This document shows, piece after piece, positions 10,460 to 20,621 of a stretch of 64,000 nucleotides of DNA; the first letter of the stretch is position 1; every line of letters starts with the position of its first letter. The translations under genes and the position numbers were made by a program. Source of the stretch: Paenibacillus sp. RUD330 (GTDB lineage Bacteria; Bacillota; Bacilli; Paenibacillales; Paenibacillaceae); contig NZ_CP022655.2 of the NCBI RefSeq assembly GCF_002243345.2, forward strand, positions 5,078,001-5,142,000. The letters are read 5' to 3'. Below the pieces are notes generated by a model. That model was not told where the DNA came from. It did no database searches and was given only the letters and a program-made list of their open reading frames with translations.

Positions 10460-11320
10460 TTATTGCTGGGCGCTTGCTCCGCCGACGATCTCCGCAATTT
10501 CTTGGGTGATCGCGGCCTGACGCGCGCGGTTGTAAGAGAGCGTAAGCTCGCCGATGAGCTTCGTCGCATTCTTCGTCGCATTGCCCATTGCCGTCATCCT
10601 GGCGCCGAACTCGCTCGCCTTGCCTTCGAGAATCGCGCTGTACACGACCGTCTCGGCATACTTGGGCAGCAGGACGCTGAGCACGGATTCCGCATCCGGC
10701 TCGTACTCGTACTGCGCCGCAGCACCGGTGAACTCATCGGAGCTCAGCGGCAGCAGCTTCTTCATCGTCGGAATCTGGGAAATGGCATTGATGAAGCGGT
10801 TGTAGACGATATAGACCTCATCGTAACGGCCTTCTTCAAAGCCTTGAACGGCTTTGTAGGCGACCGGCTTGATATCGCCGTATTTCGGGGAATCGGAGAT
10901 TCCCGTCACTTCCTCGGCGATGTTCATGCTGCGGCGCGTCAAGTAGGCGCTGCCTTTACGGCCGACAACGAGGATTTCGTACTCGTCCTTGGACCGGTGC
11001 TTCTCGGCGATCGTATTGGACAGCTTGCGCAGTACGTTGATGTTGTAACCGCCAGCGAGTCCGCGGTCCGACGTCACGATCAGGTAAGCTGTGCGCTTCA
11101 CCTCGCGCGACTGCAGCATAGGATGACGAATGCTGCCTGCGCCGGCGGCGATGCTGGAGACGACTTCGCGGATCTTGTCCGTGTAAGGACGGGCCGACAA
11201 TGCCGCCTCCTGCGCGCGGCGAAGCTTCGCCGCAGCGACCATTTCCATCGCTTTGGTGATCTGCTTCATATTCTGCTTGCTCTTGAGCGAGCGCTTGATC
11301 TCCCGCATGCCTTTTGCCAT
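10460..11320 (-). CDS. atpG: ATP synthase gamma subunit
   Basis: The rotor shaft of F1, 286 aa. The N-terminal helix MREIKRSLKSKQNMKQITKAMEMVAAAKLRRAQ and the C-terminal ASEFGARMTAMGNATKNATKLI and YNRARQAAITQEIAEIV helices form the conserved coiled coil that turns inside the alpha3beta3 ring. The middle carries the Rossmann-like domain (LIVTSDRGLAGGYN). The start has GGTGAG six bases upstream. Confidence 0.98.
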   Translation of the reverse strand: MAKGMREIKRSLKSKQNMKQITKAMEMVAAAKLRRAQEAALSARPYTDKIREVVSSIAAGAGSIRHPMLQSREVKRTAYLIVTSDRGLAGGYNINVLRKLSNTIAEKHRSKDEYEILVVGRKGSAYLTRRSMNIAEEVTGISDSPKYGDIKPVAYKAVQGFEEGRYDEVYIVYNRFINAISQIPTMKKLLPLSSDEFTGAAAQYEYEPDAESVLSVLLPKYAETVVYSAILEGKASEFGARMTAMGNATKNATKLIGELTLSYNRARQAAITQEIAEIVGGASAQQ

Positions 11321-11394
11321 TAGTACTCACCACCTTACTTATCGGCCCCATGCCTATAGTCAGGCACGGGGACCGGCATCATCGTTCCTTGCTA

Positions 11395-12924
<1,530 letters not shown>

Positions 12925-13473
12925 CTACAGTGCTTGGGAATTGATTTGCTTGCTCAGGCGGTCCAGCTTGGTGGAGAGCGATCCGTCATAGATCTTGTCT
13001 CCGATGCGGACCTTGATGCCGCCCAGAAGGGAAGGCTCGACGACCTGCTCGCCGATGATGCGCCGCCCTGCGATGACTCCGAATTGCTGGAGCACCTTCG
13101 CGAGCTCGGCTTCGCTGAGCGCGATCGCCGTATAGACGGTCGCGCGCGATTCGCCGGAAGCCTCGTCGGCGATTCGGCCGTAGGCTTCGCTGACGCTGCC
13201 GACCGATGACTGGCGGCCGCGTTCGATCAGGAGCGTGACCGTATTCAGAACAATAGAGGACACGCGGTCCCCGATTGCTTTTTTGATGATGTCCAGCTTG
13301 ACCGACGGCTCGATGCCTGGCGTCGACAGGAAACGGGATACGTCTCCGTCGGATGCCAAGGCTCCGGCAATCAGCTCAAGCTGCTGGCGCACTTCCGCCA
13401 CCAGGTTTTGCGTGCTCGCAACATCGTACAGCGCCTGCGCGTAACGTTTTGCGATTACCGTGTCGCGGCTCAT
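12925..13473 (-). CDS. atpH: ATP synthase delta subunit
   Basis: The 182-aa stator subunit links the F1 head to the peripheral stalk. It begins MSRDTVIAKRYAQALYDVA, the usual delta N-terminal helix, and ends with the conserved LLGGIKVRIGDKIYDGSL-type segment. Its start overlaps the atpF stop by four bases (ATGA), which indicates translational coupling. Confidence 0.97.
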   Translation of the reverse strand: MSRDTVIAKRYAQALYDVASTQNLVAEVRQQLELIAGALASDGDVSRFLSTPGIEPSVKLDIIKKAIGDRVSSIVLNTVTLLIERGRQSSVGSVSEAYGRIADEASGESRATVYTAIALSEAELAKVLQQFGVIAGRRIIGEQVVEPSLLGGIKVRIGDKIYDGSLSTKLDRLSKQINSQAL

Positions 13474-13952
13474 TTGCTTCCAACCTCTTTGAGGTAGTTG
13501 TCAACAATTTGCTCCTGCGATTTCTCGTCGATTTGCTTCTCGACGATCTTGGAAGCAATCGCGACGGACATGCTGCCGACTTCGCTGCGCAGGGAAGCGA
13601 TGGCTTTGTTCTTCTCGCTCTCGATGTCGCGGACGGCATCGTCTTTGAGGCGGGATGCTTCGGAACGGGCCGTATCGATGATGCTGTCGGCCTGCTTTGT
13701 GCTCGTGATCCGAGCCTTTTCGATGATATCGTTTGCTTCTTGGCGCGCTTGCGCCAGAGCTTGCTTCTGGGCTTCCATTTCGGCGGAAGCTTCCTTGCGG
13801 CTGTTCTCGGCCGCATTCATCTGCTCAAGTACCATTTGGCGGCGCTGTTCCATGATTCCGAACAGGGGACCGAACGCATACTTGTTCAGCAGCCAGTACA
13901 GAATGAGGAACGCGACGATCGCGTACACAAAAGACTCCCAATGCCAGGACAT
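13470..13952 (-). CDS. atpF: ATP synthase b subunit
   Basis: The peripheral stalk subunit of Fo, 160 aa. One N-terminal membrane helix (FVYAIVAFLILYWLLNKYAFGPL) is followed by a long charged coiled coil. The ATG at 13952 was chosen for its AAAGGAG site seven bases upstream and the start MSWHWESF; an upstream in-frame start adds eight residues and has no ribosome site. The 3' end overlaps atpH. Confidence 0.97.
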   Translation of the reverse strand: MSWHWESFVYAIVAFLILYWLLNKYAFGPLFGIMEQRRQMVLEQMNAAENSRKEASAEMEAQKQALAQARQEANDIIEKARITSTKQADSIIDTARSEASRLKDDAVRDIESEKNKAIASLRSEVGSMSVAIASKIVEKQIDEKSQEQIVDNYLKEVGSK

Positions 13953-14147
13953 GACCGCTCTCCTTTCACTTGCCATTCACATTCATGCCGTGCAGCCCGC
14001 TGCCGGTCAGGCGACTCGGCGCAGCTGCACGGACAATCGGAATGCCGACTAAGCTTCAAGCTTTAGGGCAAACCCCGATTTTTATGACGATGGCGTGGAG
14101 GGCAATGGCCTTCCCCGCCATGTCGAGTTCAGCAGAATCTGCTGCTA

Positions 14148-14363
<216 letters not shown>

Positions 14364-14458
14364 TTAAAATCCTCCTCTAAATTGGGTGAGTGTGGGTTAT
14401 TTCAACACCGACCGAAGCCGTACGCGACGTCCTCGGAATCAGTACGAACTGCTGTGGA

Positions 14459-15217
14459 TCAGTGCGCGCCGTCTTCGTCGTGAATGGCGGCTTGCGAGAT
14501 GTACACCATGGTGAGGATCGTGAACAGGAACGCCTGGATGGCGCCTACGAAAATACTGAAGCCCTGCCAGATGATCATGAACGGCGTACCGATGACGCCA
14601 AGCATGAGGATGGTGGCGATCAGCACCTCGCCCGCGAAGATGTTCGCGAACAAACGGAGAGCCAGCGTGACCGGCTTCGCGATCGTCTCGATGATGTTCA
14701 GCGGGAAGAAAATCGGGTAAGGCTTGAAGTAATGCTGGAAATAATGCTTGGCGTTCATCTTCATGCCGAGGAAATGGACGAGCAGGAAAACGATCAGCGC
14801 CAGTCCGGAAGTAACGGATAGGTCGGCTGTCGGTGATTTCCACCACGCCAGCTCCGCATGGCCGTCATGCTTGGCGAGCGTTTCGGCGGCAACCCCCCAG
14901 CCCGGATGGTGGATTTCGGTCACGATGCCGAACGGAAGACCGAGCAGGTTGGAGACGAAGATGAAAAGAATCAACGTCAAGCCAAGACCAAGAAACGGAC
15001 GAACCCGGTTCAGCGGCATCGTGCTTGCAATGGTCGAGTGAACGAAGTCAACCGCCCATTCCATGAAGTTCTGCGCCTTGGAAGGATTCGCAACCGACAA
15101 TTTTCGAGTCAGCAGCTTGACCAGGAGGAACGTCGCGATGACCGAAACGGTAATCGCGATAAATGCTGAAACGTCGATGTTCAGTCCATTCCAATGGTAA
15201 ATCGGAAATTCATGCAT
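14459..15217 (-). CDS. atpB: ATP synthase a subunit
   Basis: The stator channel subunit of Fo, 252 aa with about six membrane helices. The essential arginine lies in the helix PVTLALRLFANIFAGEVL, which faces the c ring. The motif NIIETIAKPVTLALRLFAN is fully typical. It starts 10 bp after the atpI stop. Confidence 0.97.
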   Translation of the reverse strand: MHEFPIYHWNGLNIDVSAFIAITVSVIATFLLVKLLTRKLSVANPSKAQNFMEWAVDFVHSTIASTMPLNRVRPFLGLGLTLILFIFVSNLLGLPFGIVTEIHHPGWGVAAETLAKHDGHAELAWWKSPTADLSVTSGLALIVFLLVHFLGMKMNAKHYFQHYFKPYPIFFPLNIIETIAKPVTLALRLFANIFAGEVLIATILMLGVIGTPFMIIWQGFSIFVGAIQAFLFTILTMVYISQAAIHDEDGAH

Positions 15218-15227
15218 ACCTTAAATT

Positions 15228-15608
15228 TCACCCCTTTCCACGGCGTAGCCGGAGATTGACAAAGAAAGCGCATACCAGTATAACAAAAGGCACCGCAAAA
15301 CATGAGGCCAAGGCGGAGGGAAGATTGAAATAGTCCGGCTTGCGGTATGCGATCATGACGACGAGCAGCACCATCGCGATTCTGCCGGCCATTCCGGTTC
15401 CTGCCCTTTTGGGAGCCTCCCCGGAAGCCATGACCCCGATCCACTGGACCCGCCTGCGCAGAAGAAAGGCGTTGAACGATCCTGCCGCTATGCCAAGCAG
15501 GCAGCCTGCGGCAACCGTGCGCCAGTCCGGAAGCAGAACCCAGACGAGCAGCAGCGCGGCTGCAAGCAGCATGACCGCGGACTTGGTCATCTTGAGCACT
15601 TCATTCAT
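15228..15608 (-). CDS. atpI: ATP synthase subunit I (AtpI)
   Basis: This 126-aa protein has four hydrophobic segments and lies just upstream of atpB, the position of AtpI, which helps assemble the c ring or handle magnesium in some species. The ATG at 15608 (MNEVLKMTKSAVML) follows GGAGG and overlaps the end of the preceding AtpZ-like gene by eight bases. Sequence similarity in this family is low, so the call rests mainly on topology and context. Confidence 0.85.
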   Translation of the reverse strand: MNEVLKMTKSAVMLLAAALLLVWVLLPDWRTVAAGCLLGIAAGSFNAFLLRRRVQWIGVMASGEAPKRAGTGMAGRIAMVLLVVMIAYRKPDYFNLPSALASCFAVPFVILVCAFFVNLRLRRGKG

Positions 15609-15822
15609 TGCTGTCCTCCAGAACCTTTCTGACAATAAAGATGACGGAAACAATTCCTGCCGCCAGCCCGGCGAACACCCCGACGATGATCCATCCTGGA
15701 GTTCCCCCGTAACGGGCAGCGAGCCAATAACCGATGTATGTGCATATGGCAACATCGATGCCGAGCGCGCCTACAAGCGCAAGCGCCTTCAGCGGGTCTT
15801 CTCCCTTGCTCTTCCTGGCCAT
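15601..15822 (-). CDS. AtpZ/AtpI-type small membrane protein
   Basis: This 73-aa protein has a basic N-terminus (MARKSKGEDPLKA) and two membrane helices, with GYWLAARYGGTPGWIIVGVFAGLAAG between and within them. This is the usual form of the AtpZ/AtpI family encoded first in atp operons. The ATG at 15822 has GGGGA upstream; farther starts lack a ribosome site. It is translationally coupled to atpI. Confidence 0.85.
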   Translation of the reverse strand: MARKSKGEDPLKALALVGALGIDVAICTYIGYWLAARYGGTPGWIIVGVFAGLAAGIVSVIFIVRKVLEDSNE

Positions 15823-15882
15823 GGTTTGTCCCCAATCAACCCTCATTATTTTATCCAAGCAATCGAAGGTTTGTCAATTTTG

Positions 15883-15913
15883 ATAATAGCAAACTTTCCG
15901 TGAACTTGGGCAA
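15883..15913 (-). promoter_or_regulatory. atp operon promoter
   Basis: On the minus strand an extended -10 TGCTATTAT is preceded, after a 19-bp spacer, by TTGCCC. It lies about 60 bp before the first atp gene and after the wecB stop. The extended -10 compensates for the long spacer. Confidence 0.55.
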
Positions 15914-15952
15914 AAAAACCTTGAAATGACGGGATTTTTCGCTTTGGCAAAC

Positions 15953-15971
15953 CATACAGTTGAACTGTATG
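15953..15971. promoter_or_regulatory. 19-bp palindrome upstream of atp promoter
   Basis: CATACAGTT, a central G, and AACTGTATG form a perfect inverted repeat. There is no T run, so it is not a terminator. It sits 40 bp upstream of the atp -35 element and could be an operator. Confidence 0.5.
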
Positions 15972-16009
15972 CTGTGCCGTTGTTGGAGTTGACGCTCTTC
16001 CCCCGAAAA

Positions 16010-17155
16010 CTATGAACGTTGTGTGAACGGTTCGGGTCTTTCGCCTCTGCCAAAATGATGCAGGATGGCGGCGACGATTCTCTCCGACGCAGCCCCGTCT
16101 CCGTACGGATTGGCCGCCTGGCTCATGCGCTCATACGTTCCCTGGTCGGTAAGCAGCGCGCGGGTCCGCTCGTAGACGCGGGTCTCGTCCGTGCCGACCA
16201 GCTCCAGCGTTCCGGCCTCGATGCCCTCCGGGCGCTCGGTCGTATCCCGCAGCACCAGCGTCGGGATGCCGAAGGAAGGAGCTTCCTCCTGCATGCCGCC
16301 GGAGTCGGTGAGAAGCAGATACGTATGCGGGAAGAAGTTGTGAATCTCGAACACGTCCAGCGGCTCGATCAGCTTGATCCGCGGATGGTTGCCCAAAAGC
16401 TCCTGCGCCGGCTCGCGTACGGCGGGATTCGGGTGCACGGCGTACACGATGGCGATGTCGTCGAATTCATCGGCGATGCGCTTGACGGCGCGGAAGATGT
16501 TGCGATGCGGCTCGCCGAGCGATTCGCGCCGGTGGGCGGTCATCAGGATGAGGCGCTTGCCGGCAGCCCAGTCCAGCATCGGGTGGGTGAATTCCGGATC
16601 CACCGTATACTGGAAGACGTCCGTCGCCGTATTGCCGGTCACATAGATCGCGGATTCCGGCTTGCTTTCCCGGCGCAGATTGCCTGCGGACCAGTCCGTC
16701 GGCGCGAAGTGCACGTCCGACAGAACGCCGGCCAGCTGGCGGTTCATCTCCTCCGGATACGGGGACATCTTGTTCCAGGTGCGCAGGCCCGCTTCGACAT
16801 GGCCCACCTGGATCTGCTGCAGGAACGAAGCGTAGCTGGCCAGGAACGTCGTCTGGGTGTCCCCGTGCACGAGCACGATATCCGGACGGGCCTCCTTCAG
16901 CACAGGCTCGATTCCCTCCAGCACGCGTACGGTCGTCTCGGTCAGCGTCTGGCGGTCCTTCATGACGTTGAGATCATAGTCCGGCTTGATGCGGAAAAGC
17001 TCCAGCACCTGGTCCAGAATCTGGCGGTGCTGGGCCGTCACGCAGACGATCGGCTCGATCTGCTCCGAATGCTTCTGCAGCTCCAGCACAAGCGGAGCCA
17101 TCTTGACCGCCTCCGGCCTCGTGCCGAAGACGGTCATCACTTTCAGCTTCTCCAT
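16010..17155 (-). CDS. wecB: UDP-GlcNAc 2-epimerase (non-hydrolysing)
   Basis: The 381-aa enzyme interconverts UDP-GlcNAc and UDP-ManNAc, a precursor of teichoic-acid linkage units and surface polysaccharides. It has the N-terminal signature VMTVFGTRPEAVKMAPLVLEL, the VHGDTQTTFL loop, VGHVEAGLRTWN, TAHRRES and the C-terminal LTDSGGMQEEAPSFGIPTLVLRDTTERPE. It begins 17 bp after the upp stop and is probably co-transcribed with upp. B. subtilis calls this gene mnaA. Its place between upp and atp differs from B. subtilis. Confidence 0.96.
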   Translation of the reverse strand: MEKLKVMTVFGTRPEAVKMAPLVLELQKHSEQIEPIVCVTAQHRQILDQVLELFRIKPDYDLNVMKDRQTLTETTVRVLEGIEPVLKEARPDIVLVHGDTQTTFLASYASFLQQIQVGHVEAGLRTWNKMSPYPEEMNRQLAGVLSDVHFAPTDWSAGNLRRESKPESAIYVTGNTATDVFQYTVDPEFTHPMLDWAAGKRLILMTAHRRESLGEPHRNIFRAVKRIADEFDDIAIVYAVHPNPAVREPAQELLGNHPRIKLIEPLDVFEIHNFFPHTYLLLTDSGGMQEEAPSFGIPTLVLRDTTERPEGIEAGTLELVGTDETRVYERTRALLTDQGTYERMSQAANPYGDGAASERIVAAILHHFGRGERPEPFTQRS

Positions 17156-17172
17156 GCGGTTCCTTCTCCCCC

Positions 17173-17802
17173 TTACTTCGTTCCGAACATCCGGTCGCCG
17201 GCGTCGCCAAGGCCCGGAATGATGTAGCCCTTCTCGTTGAGCTTCTCGTCCACGGCCGCGGCGTAGATGTCGATCTCGGGATGCGCTTCCTGAACGGCGC
17301 GAATGCCTTCCGGAGATGCGATCAGCACCATCAGCTTGAGCTGGGTGCAGCCGCGCTTCTTGAGCGCCTCGATGGCGGCGTTGGCCGAGCCTCCGGTCGC
17401 CAGCATCGGATCGACGACGATGAGCAGCCGCTCCGTCGCGTCTGTAGGAAGATTGATGTAATATTCCGTCGGCAGCAGCGTGTCATGGTCGCGGGAGAGC
17501 CCGATATGCCCTACCTTGGCGGCCGGAATCAGCTTGAGGATGCCGTCGACCATGCCCAGGCCGGCGCGCAGAATAGGCACGATGCCGAGCATCCTGCCGG
17601 ACAGTACTTTGGATTCGGCCACGGCGACGGGAGTCTCCACCCGGATCGTGTCCAGGGGCATTTCCCTCGTGATCTCATAGGCCATCAGCGTGGCTACTTC
17701 GTCGACAAGCTCGCGGAAGTCTTTGGTCTTGGTGTCTTTGTCCCGAATATACGTCAGCTTGTGCTGGATAAGCGGATGGTCGCATATGACCAGATTGCCC
17801 AT
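17173..17802 (-). CDS. upp: Uracil phosphoribosyltransferase
   Basis: The 209-aa salvage enzyme makes UMP from uracil and PRPP. The PRPP-binding loop is [16 protein letters not shown], and the uracil region is [18 protein letters not shown] at the C-terminus. The ATG at 17802 follows AGGAGGG. It lies downstream of glyA but has its own extended -10 promoter, and glyA has a strong terminator between. Confidence 0.97.
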   Translation of the reverse strand: MGNLVICDHPLIQHKLTYIRDKDTKTKDFRELVDEVATLMAYEITREMPLDTIRVETPVAVAESKVLSGRMLGIVPILRAGLGMVDGILKLIPAAKVGHIGLSRDHDTLLPTEYYINLPTDATERLLIVVDPMLATGGSANAAIEALKKRGCTQLKLMVLIASPEGIRAVQEAHPEIDIYAAAVDEKLNEKGYIIPGLGDAGDRMFGTK

Positions 17803-17870
17803 GGGGGTTGCCCTCCTGAATTTCGCTAAAATTTGCTTTTCTCCGACAGCATCGGAGCATAATCCCAACT

Positions 17871-17879
17871 ATTATAGCA
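17871..17879 (-). promoter_or_regulatory. upp promoter, extended -10
   Basis: TGCTATAAT on the minus strand is a perfect extended -10 about 70 bp before the upp start codon. A recognisable -35 is lacking at the usual distance (TTGATG is 20 bp away). Nothing else is evident in the 334-bp gap apart from this promoter and the glyA terminator. Confidence 0.65.
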
Positions 17880-18091
17880 TTCCCCAAGGGAGAGCGCATC
17901 AAGCATTGTAGAAGGCAAAATATCGCTGCGGAAGCGGACGGCTCCAGACAGGCTCTGTCCTTGTCTCCCGCTTCCGCATTTTCCAAGGCTGGCCGGCTCG
18001 ATCCGCCCCCTATTCCCCTGCAGGCATACGGAATGATTAGGCTGTGTCCGGCTTCCCAGAGCAAGGCGGCTGAACGGCTGTCCACGCAAAG

Positions 18092-18127
18092 AACCCCGTC
18101 CAGCGGAAAATCCGCCGGACGGGGTTT
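18092..18127 (-). terminator. glyA terminator
   Basis: A GC-rich stem of more than 12 bp (AACCCCGTCC-GCGGA and complement, loop TTT) ends in TTCTTT on the minus strand, directly after the glyA stop. Confidence 0.88.
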
Positions 18128-18136
18128 TCTTGCCTA

Positions 18137-19384
18137 TTAATACTTGATGTCGGTATAGAGCGGGAAGCGGCCCGTGAGCTCGCGCACGATGCCGCCGGCC
18201 TTGGCCAGGACGGCCTCGTCCTTCGGACTGCGGAGGGTCATGTCGATGACGTCTGCGATCGTGCGCATCGCGTCCGCGTCCATGCCGCGCGAAGTCGCGG
18301 CCGGCGTTCCGATCCGGATGCCGCTCGTAACGAACGGGCTGGTCGGATCGAACGGGATCGCATTTTTGTTCACCGTGATGCCGACGGAATCGAGCACATG
18401 CTCGGCTTCCTTGCCCGTGATGTTCAGGTTGCGGGTATCGAGCAGCATGAGATGGTTGTCCGTGCCGCCGGAAACGATGTTCAGGCCTTTGCCCGACAGG
18501 GAATCGGCCAGCACCTTCGCATTGTCGATGACGTTTTTGGCGTAGGTTTTGAATTCAGGCTGCAGAGCCTCGCCCAAAGCCACGGCTTTGGCCGCGATGA
18601 TGTGCATCAGAGGGCCGCCCTGCGATCCCGGGAAGACCGCCTTGTCGATGGCGGCCGCCCAGGCTTTGGTCGTGAGGATCAGGCCGCCGCGCGGTCCGCG
18701 CAGCGTCTTGTGCGTCGTCGTCGTCACGAAATGCGCGTGCGGCACCGGGCTCGGATGCAGGCCGGCGGCTACCAGGCCGGCGATATGCGCCATGTCGACG
18801 AAGAAGAGCGCGCCGACGTCCTTGGCGATCCGGCCGATCTTCTCGAAGTCGATGATGCGCGGATAAGCGCTCGCCCCGGCTACGATCATGCGCGGGCGAT
18901 GCTTGAAGGCCGCCTTGCGGAGGTTGTCGTAATCGATCGTGAACGTGTCTTCCTCGACGCCGTATGCGACGAAGTTATAATAAAGGCCGGATGCGTTGAC
19001 CGGGCTGCCGTGCGTCAGATGGCCGCCATGGGCCAGGTTCATGCCGAGAACCGTATCGCCCGGCTTGAGGGCAGCCAGGTAAACCGCCATGTTGGCCTGA
19101 GCGCCGGAATGCGGCTGGACGTTGGCGTGCTCGGCGCCGAACAGCTCCTTCGCGCGGTCGCGCGCGATGTCCTCCACGATGTCGACATGCTCGCAGCCGC
19201 CATAGTAGCGCTTGCCCGGATAGCCTTCAGCGTATTTGTTCGTCAGAACGCTGCCCATCGCTTCAAGGACGGCTTCGCTGACGATGTTTTCCGATGCGAT
19301 CAGCTCGATGTTGTCGCGCTGGCGCTGCAGCTCGAGCCCCATTGCCTTCAATACTTCAGGATCCTGCTTGCGGAGATTTTCCAT
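18137..19384 (-). CDS. glyA: Serine hydroxymethyltransferase
   Basis: The 415-aa PLP enzyme converts serine and tetrahydrofolate to glycine and 5,10-methylene-THF, the main one-carbon source for purine synthesis. The PLP lysine lies in [31 protein letters not shown] and [13 protein letters not shown] are conserved. A GGAGG lies 12 bp before the ATG. The leader region upstream of ywlG carries a ZTP riboswitch, which fits control by one-carbon shortage if ywlG and glyA share a transcript. Confidence 0.98.
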   Translation of the reverse strand: MENLRKQDPEVLKAMGLELQRQRDNIELIASENIVSEAVLEAMGSVLTNKYAEGYPGKRYYGGCEHVDIVEDIARDRAKELFGAEHANVQPHSGAQANMAVYLAALKPGDTVLGMNLAHGGHLTHGSPVNASGLYYNFVAYGVEEDTFTIDYDNLRKAAFKHRPRMIVAGASAYPRIIDFEKIGRIAKDVGALFFVDMAHIAGLVAAGLHPSPVPHAHFVTTTTHKTLRGPRGGLILTTKAWAAAIDKAVFPGSQGGPLMHIIAAKAVALGEALQPEFKTYAKNVIDNAKVLADSLSGKGLNIVSGGTDNHLMLLDTRNLNITGKEAEHVLDSVGITVNKNAIPFDPTSPFVTSGIRIGTPAATSRGMDADAMRTIADVIDMTLRSPKDEAVLAKAGGIVRELTGRFPLYTDIKY

Positions 19385-19420
19385 GTTGGATCAAGTCCTC
19401 CCTCATAATGGATGCATCAG

Positions 19421-19540
19421 TGATCAGAACATCAGTCATTGGAACATCTGTGATTGGAACATCTGCGATTGGAACATCTGCGATTGGAACATCTGTGATT
19501 GGAACATCAATGGTTGGAATAACGGACTCGAACATCAGGG
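19421..19540. repeat. 15-bp tandem repeat upstream of glyA
   Basis: Six clear copies of a 15-bp unit, consensus (T/C)GATTGGAACATCTG, run from 19421 to 19510, with degenerate copies to about 19540. Two adjacent internal copies are identical. It fills most of the ywlG-glyA gap. Confidence 0.92.
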
Positions 19541-19627
19541 ATCAGACATCAGTGCCTAAGAATACTGTGCTTAAGCCATTCGTTCTTTCAGCGTTTAGAA
19601 CCTCAGCGCCCAGGACAGGCTCGCCCT

Positions 19628-20230
19628 TCAGTCGCAGCTGCCGGCGGAGCCGGACAGCTCCTCCCCTGCCGGCAGCTCGTAGACGGCGCGCGAGCCCCCG
19701 ATCAGCTTCGGCCGGGTGAACGCCATCGTCACGCGCGCTTCGCCGATCTGCTTCAGGGAAGGACGCAGAGGCACGGCGACCCGGCGCAAATGCATGCCGA
19801 TGAGCGTTTCGCCGATATCGATGCCGGCATGGGCCTCCACCGTCTCCACGAGGCATGCATCCGCCAGGCGACGGTAGGCGTAAGCGGCCATCGAGCCGCC
19901 GGCGCCAGGCACCGGCACGGCGGCGACCTGCTCCAGTCCGAGCCTCTCGGCAACGGCACGCTCCAGAACGAGCGCCCGGTTCAAATGCTCGCAGCACTGG
20001 AACACCGGCGTGAAGCCGATCTCCTTGCGCGCCGCCTCCACGCCGGCAAAAACCGCCGCTGCCGCATCCGTGCTGCCCGAGGTTCCGATGCGCCTGCCGA
20101 GCACCTCGCTCGTGCTCACTCCGAGAACGAGCAGCTGCCCTTCCCGCAGGCGTCCGCCGCCGGCGAGCTCGCGCACAAGCGTTTCGACCCCGGCGGTTAT
20201 CGCCGCCTCCGGCTTCGATCCATTCGTCAT
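19628..20230 (-). CDS. ywlG: YwlG family protein (TIGR01440, DUF436)
   Basis: This 200-aa protein matches the conserved YwlG family of unknown function. It carries GVSTSEVLGRRIGTSGSTDAA, FQCCEHLNRALVLER and a Gly/Ala-rich loop VPVPGAGGSMAAYAYR, with HAGIDIGETLIGMHLRRVAVPL near the C-terminus. The ATG at 20230 has AGGAGG eight bases upstream; a farther in-frame start has none. It lies between ywlE and glyA as in B. subtilis. It is the first gene behind the ZTP riboswitch. Confidence 0.9.
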   Translation of the reverse strand: MTNGSKPEAAITAGVETLVRELAGGGRLREGQLLVLGVSTSEVLGRRIGTSGSTDAAAAVFAGVEAARKEIGFTPVFQCCEHLNRALVLERAVAERLGLEQVAAVPVPGAGGSMAAYAYRRLADACLVETVEAHAGIDIGETLIGMHLRRVAVPLRPSLKQIGEARVTMAFTRPKLIGGSRAVYELPAGEELSGSAGSCD

Positions 20231-20367
20231 TCCAGCATCCTCCTGTCTCCGCCCCTCTTCCGTCTCCGCTGCAAGCGTCTCCGCTGCAAGCGGCTCCCGG
20301 AACAAGGGACAAGTTCGCCGTTTCGGTTCTATTATACCGGACCGAAGGCCTTTTAGACGAGACTACC

Positions 20368-20419
20368 CAAAATGACAAAGAGAGCAACGCGCGCAAAAAA
20401 GTTTGCGTGCTTGCTCTCT
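20368..20419 (-). terminator. Riboswitch-associated terminator
   Basis: A stem of about 18 bp begins and ends with AGAGAGCAA and TTGCTCTCT and is followed by TTTGTCATTTT on the minus strand. It starts at the 3' boundary of the ZTP aptamer, so it is the likely expression platform. Confidence 0.75.
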
Positions 20420-20489
20420 GCCCAGGCGACCGGCCGTATGTTCCGATGCTCCATCGTGGTTAATCCCACTTCGTCGCCAGTTACACCGG
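20419..20489 (-). promoter_or_regulatory. ZTP (pfl) riboswitch aptamer
   Basis: On the minus strand the RNA shows the ZTP-class landmarks in order: CCGGUG pairing with CAUCGG (P1), the conserved AACUGGCGA, a GUGG/CCAC hairpin (P2), a UGGAGC segment (family GGGGAGC), and CGCCUGGGCA at the 3' end. GGCGA and UCGCC can form the known pseudoknot with five pairs. The class senses ZTP/ZMP, which accumulate when 10-formyl-THF is short, and it is known upstream of one-carbon and purine genes. Here it precedes ywlG-glyA. Confidence 0.85.
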
Positions 20490-20510
20490 AAACCGTTGTT
20501 TCTTGCCTTC

Positions 20511-20540
20511 ATCATAGCTTACACGAAAAGGGAAAGTCAA
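20511..20540 (-). promoter_or_regulatory. Promoter of the ywlG-glyA leader
   Basis: TTGACT and TATGAT are separated by 18 bp on the minus strand. The predicted transcript starts close to the 5' edge of the ZTP aptamer. Confidence 0.75.
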
Positions 20541-20621
20541 TGATGGATAAGCCTTCTGCAGGGCCTCTTTTTCCCAATGGATGCGAGTCCGGAAAAAGAA
20601 GCGGTTCCGCTGCCGATCCCG

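Noticed and set aside
19421-19540. CRISPR array
   Set aside because: Units of 15 bp directly abut with no unique spacers, and no cas genes are present.
19236-19559. Plus-strand frame with a repeated NICDW pentapeptide
   Set aside because: Comes from the 15-bp repeat and runs antisense into glyA.
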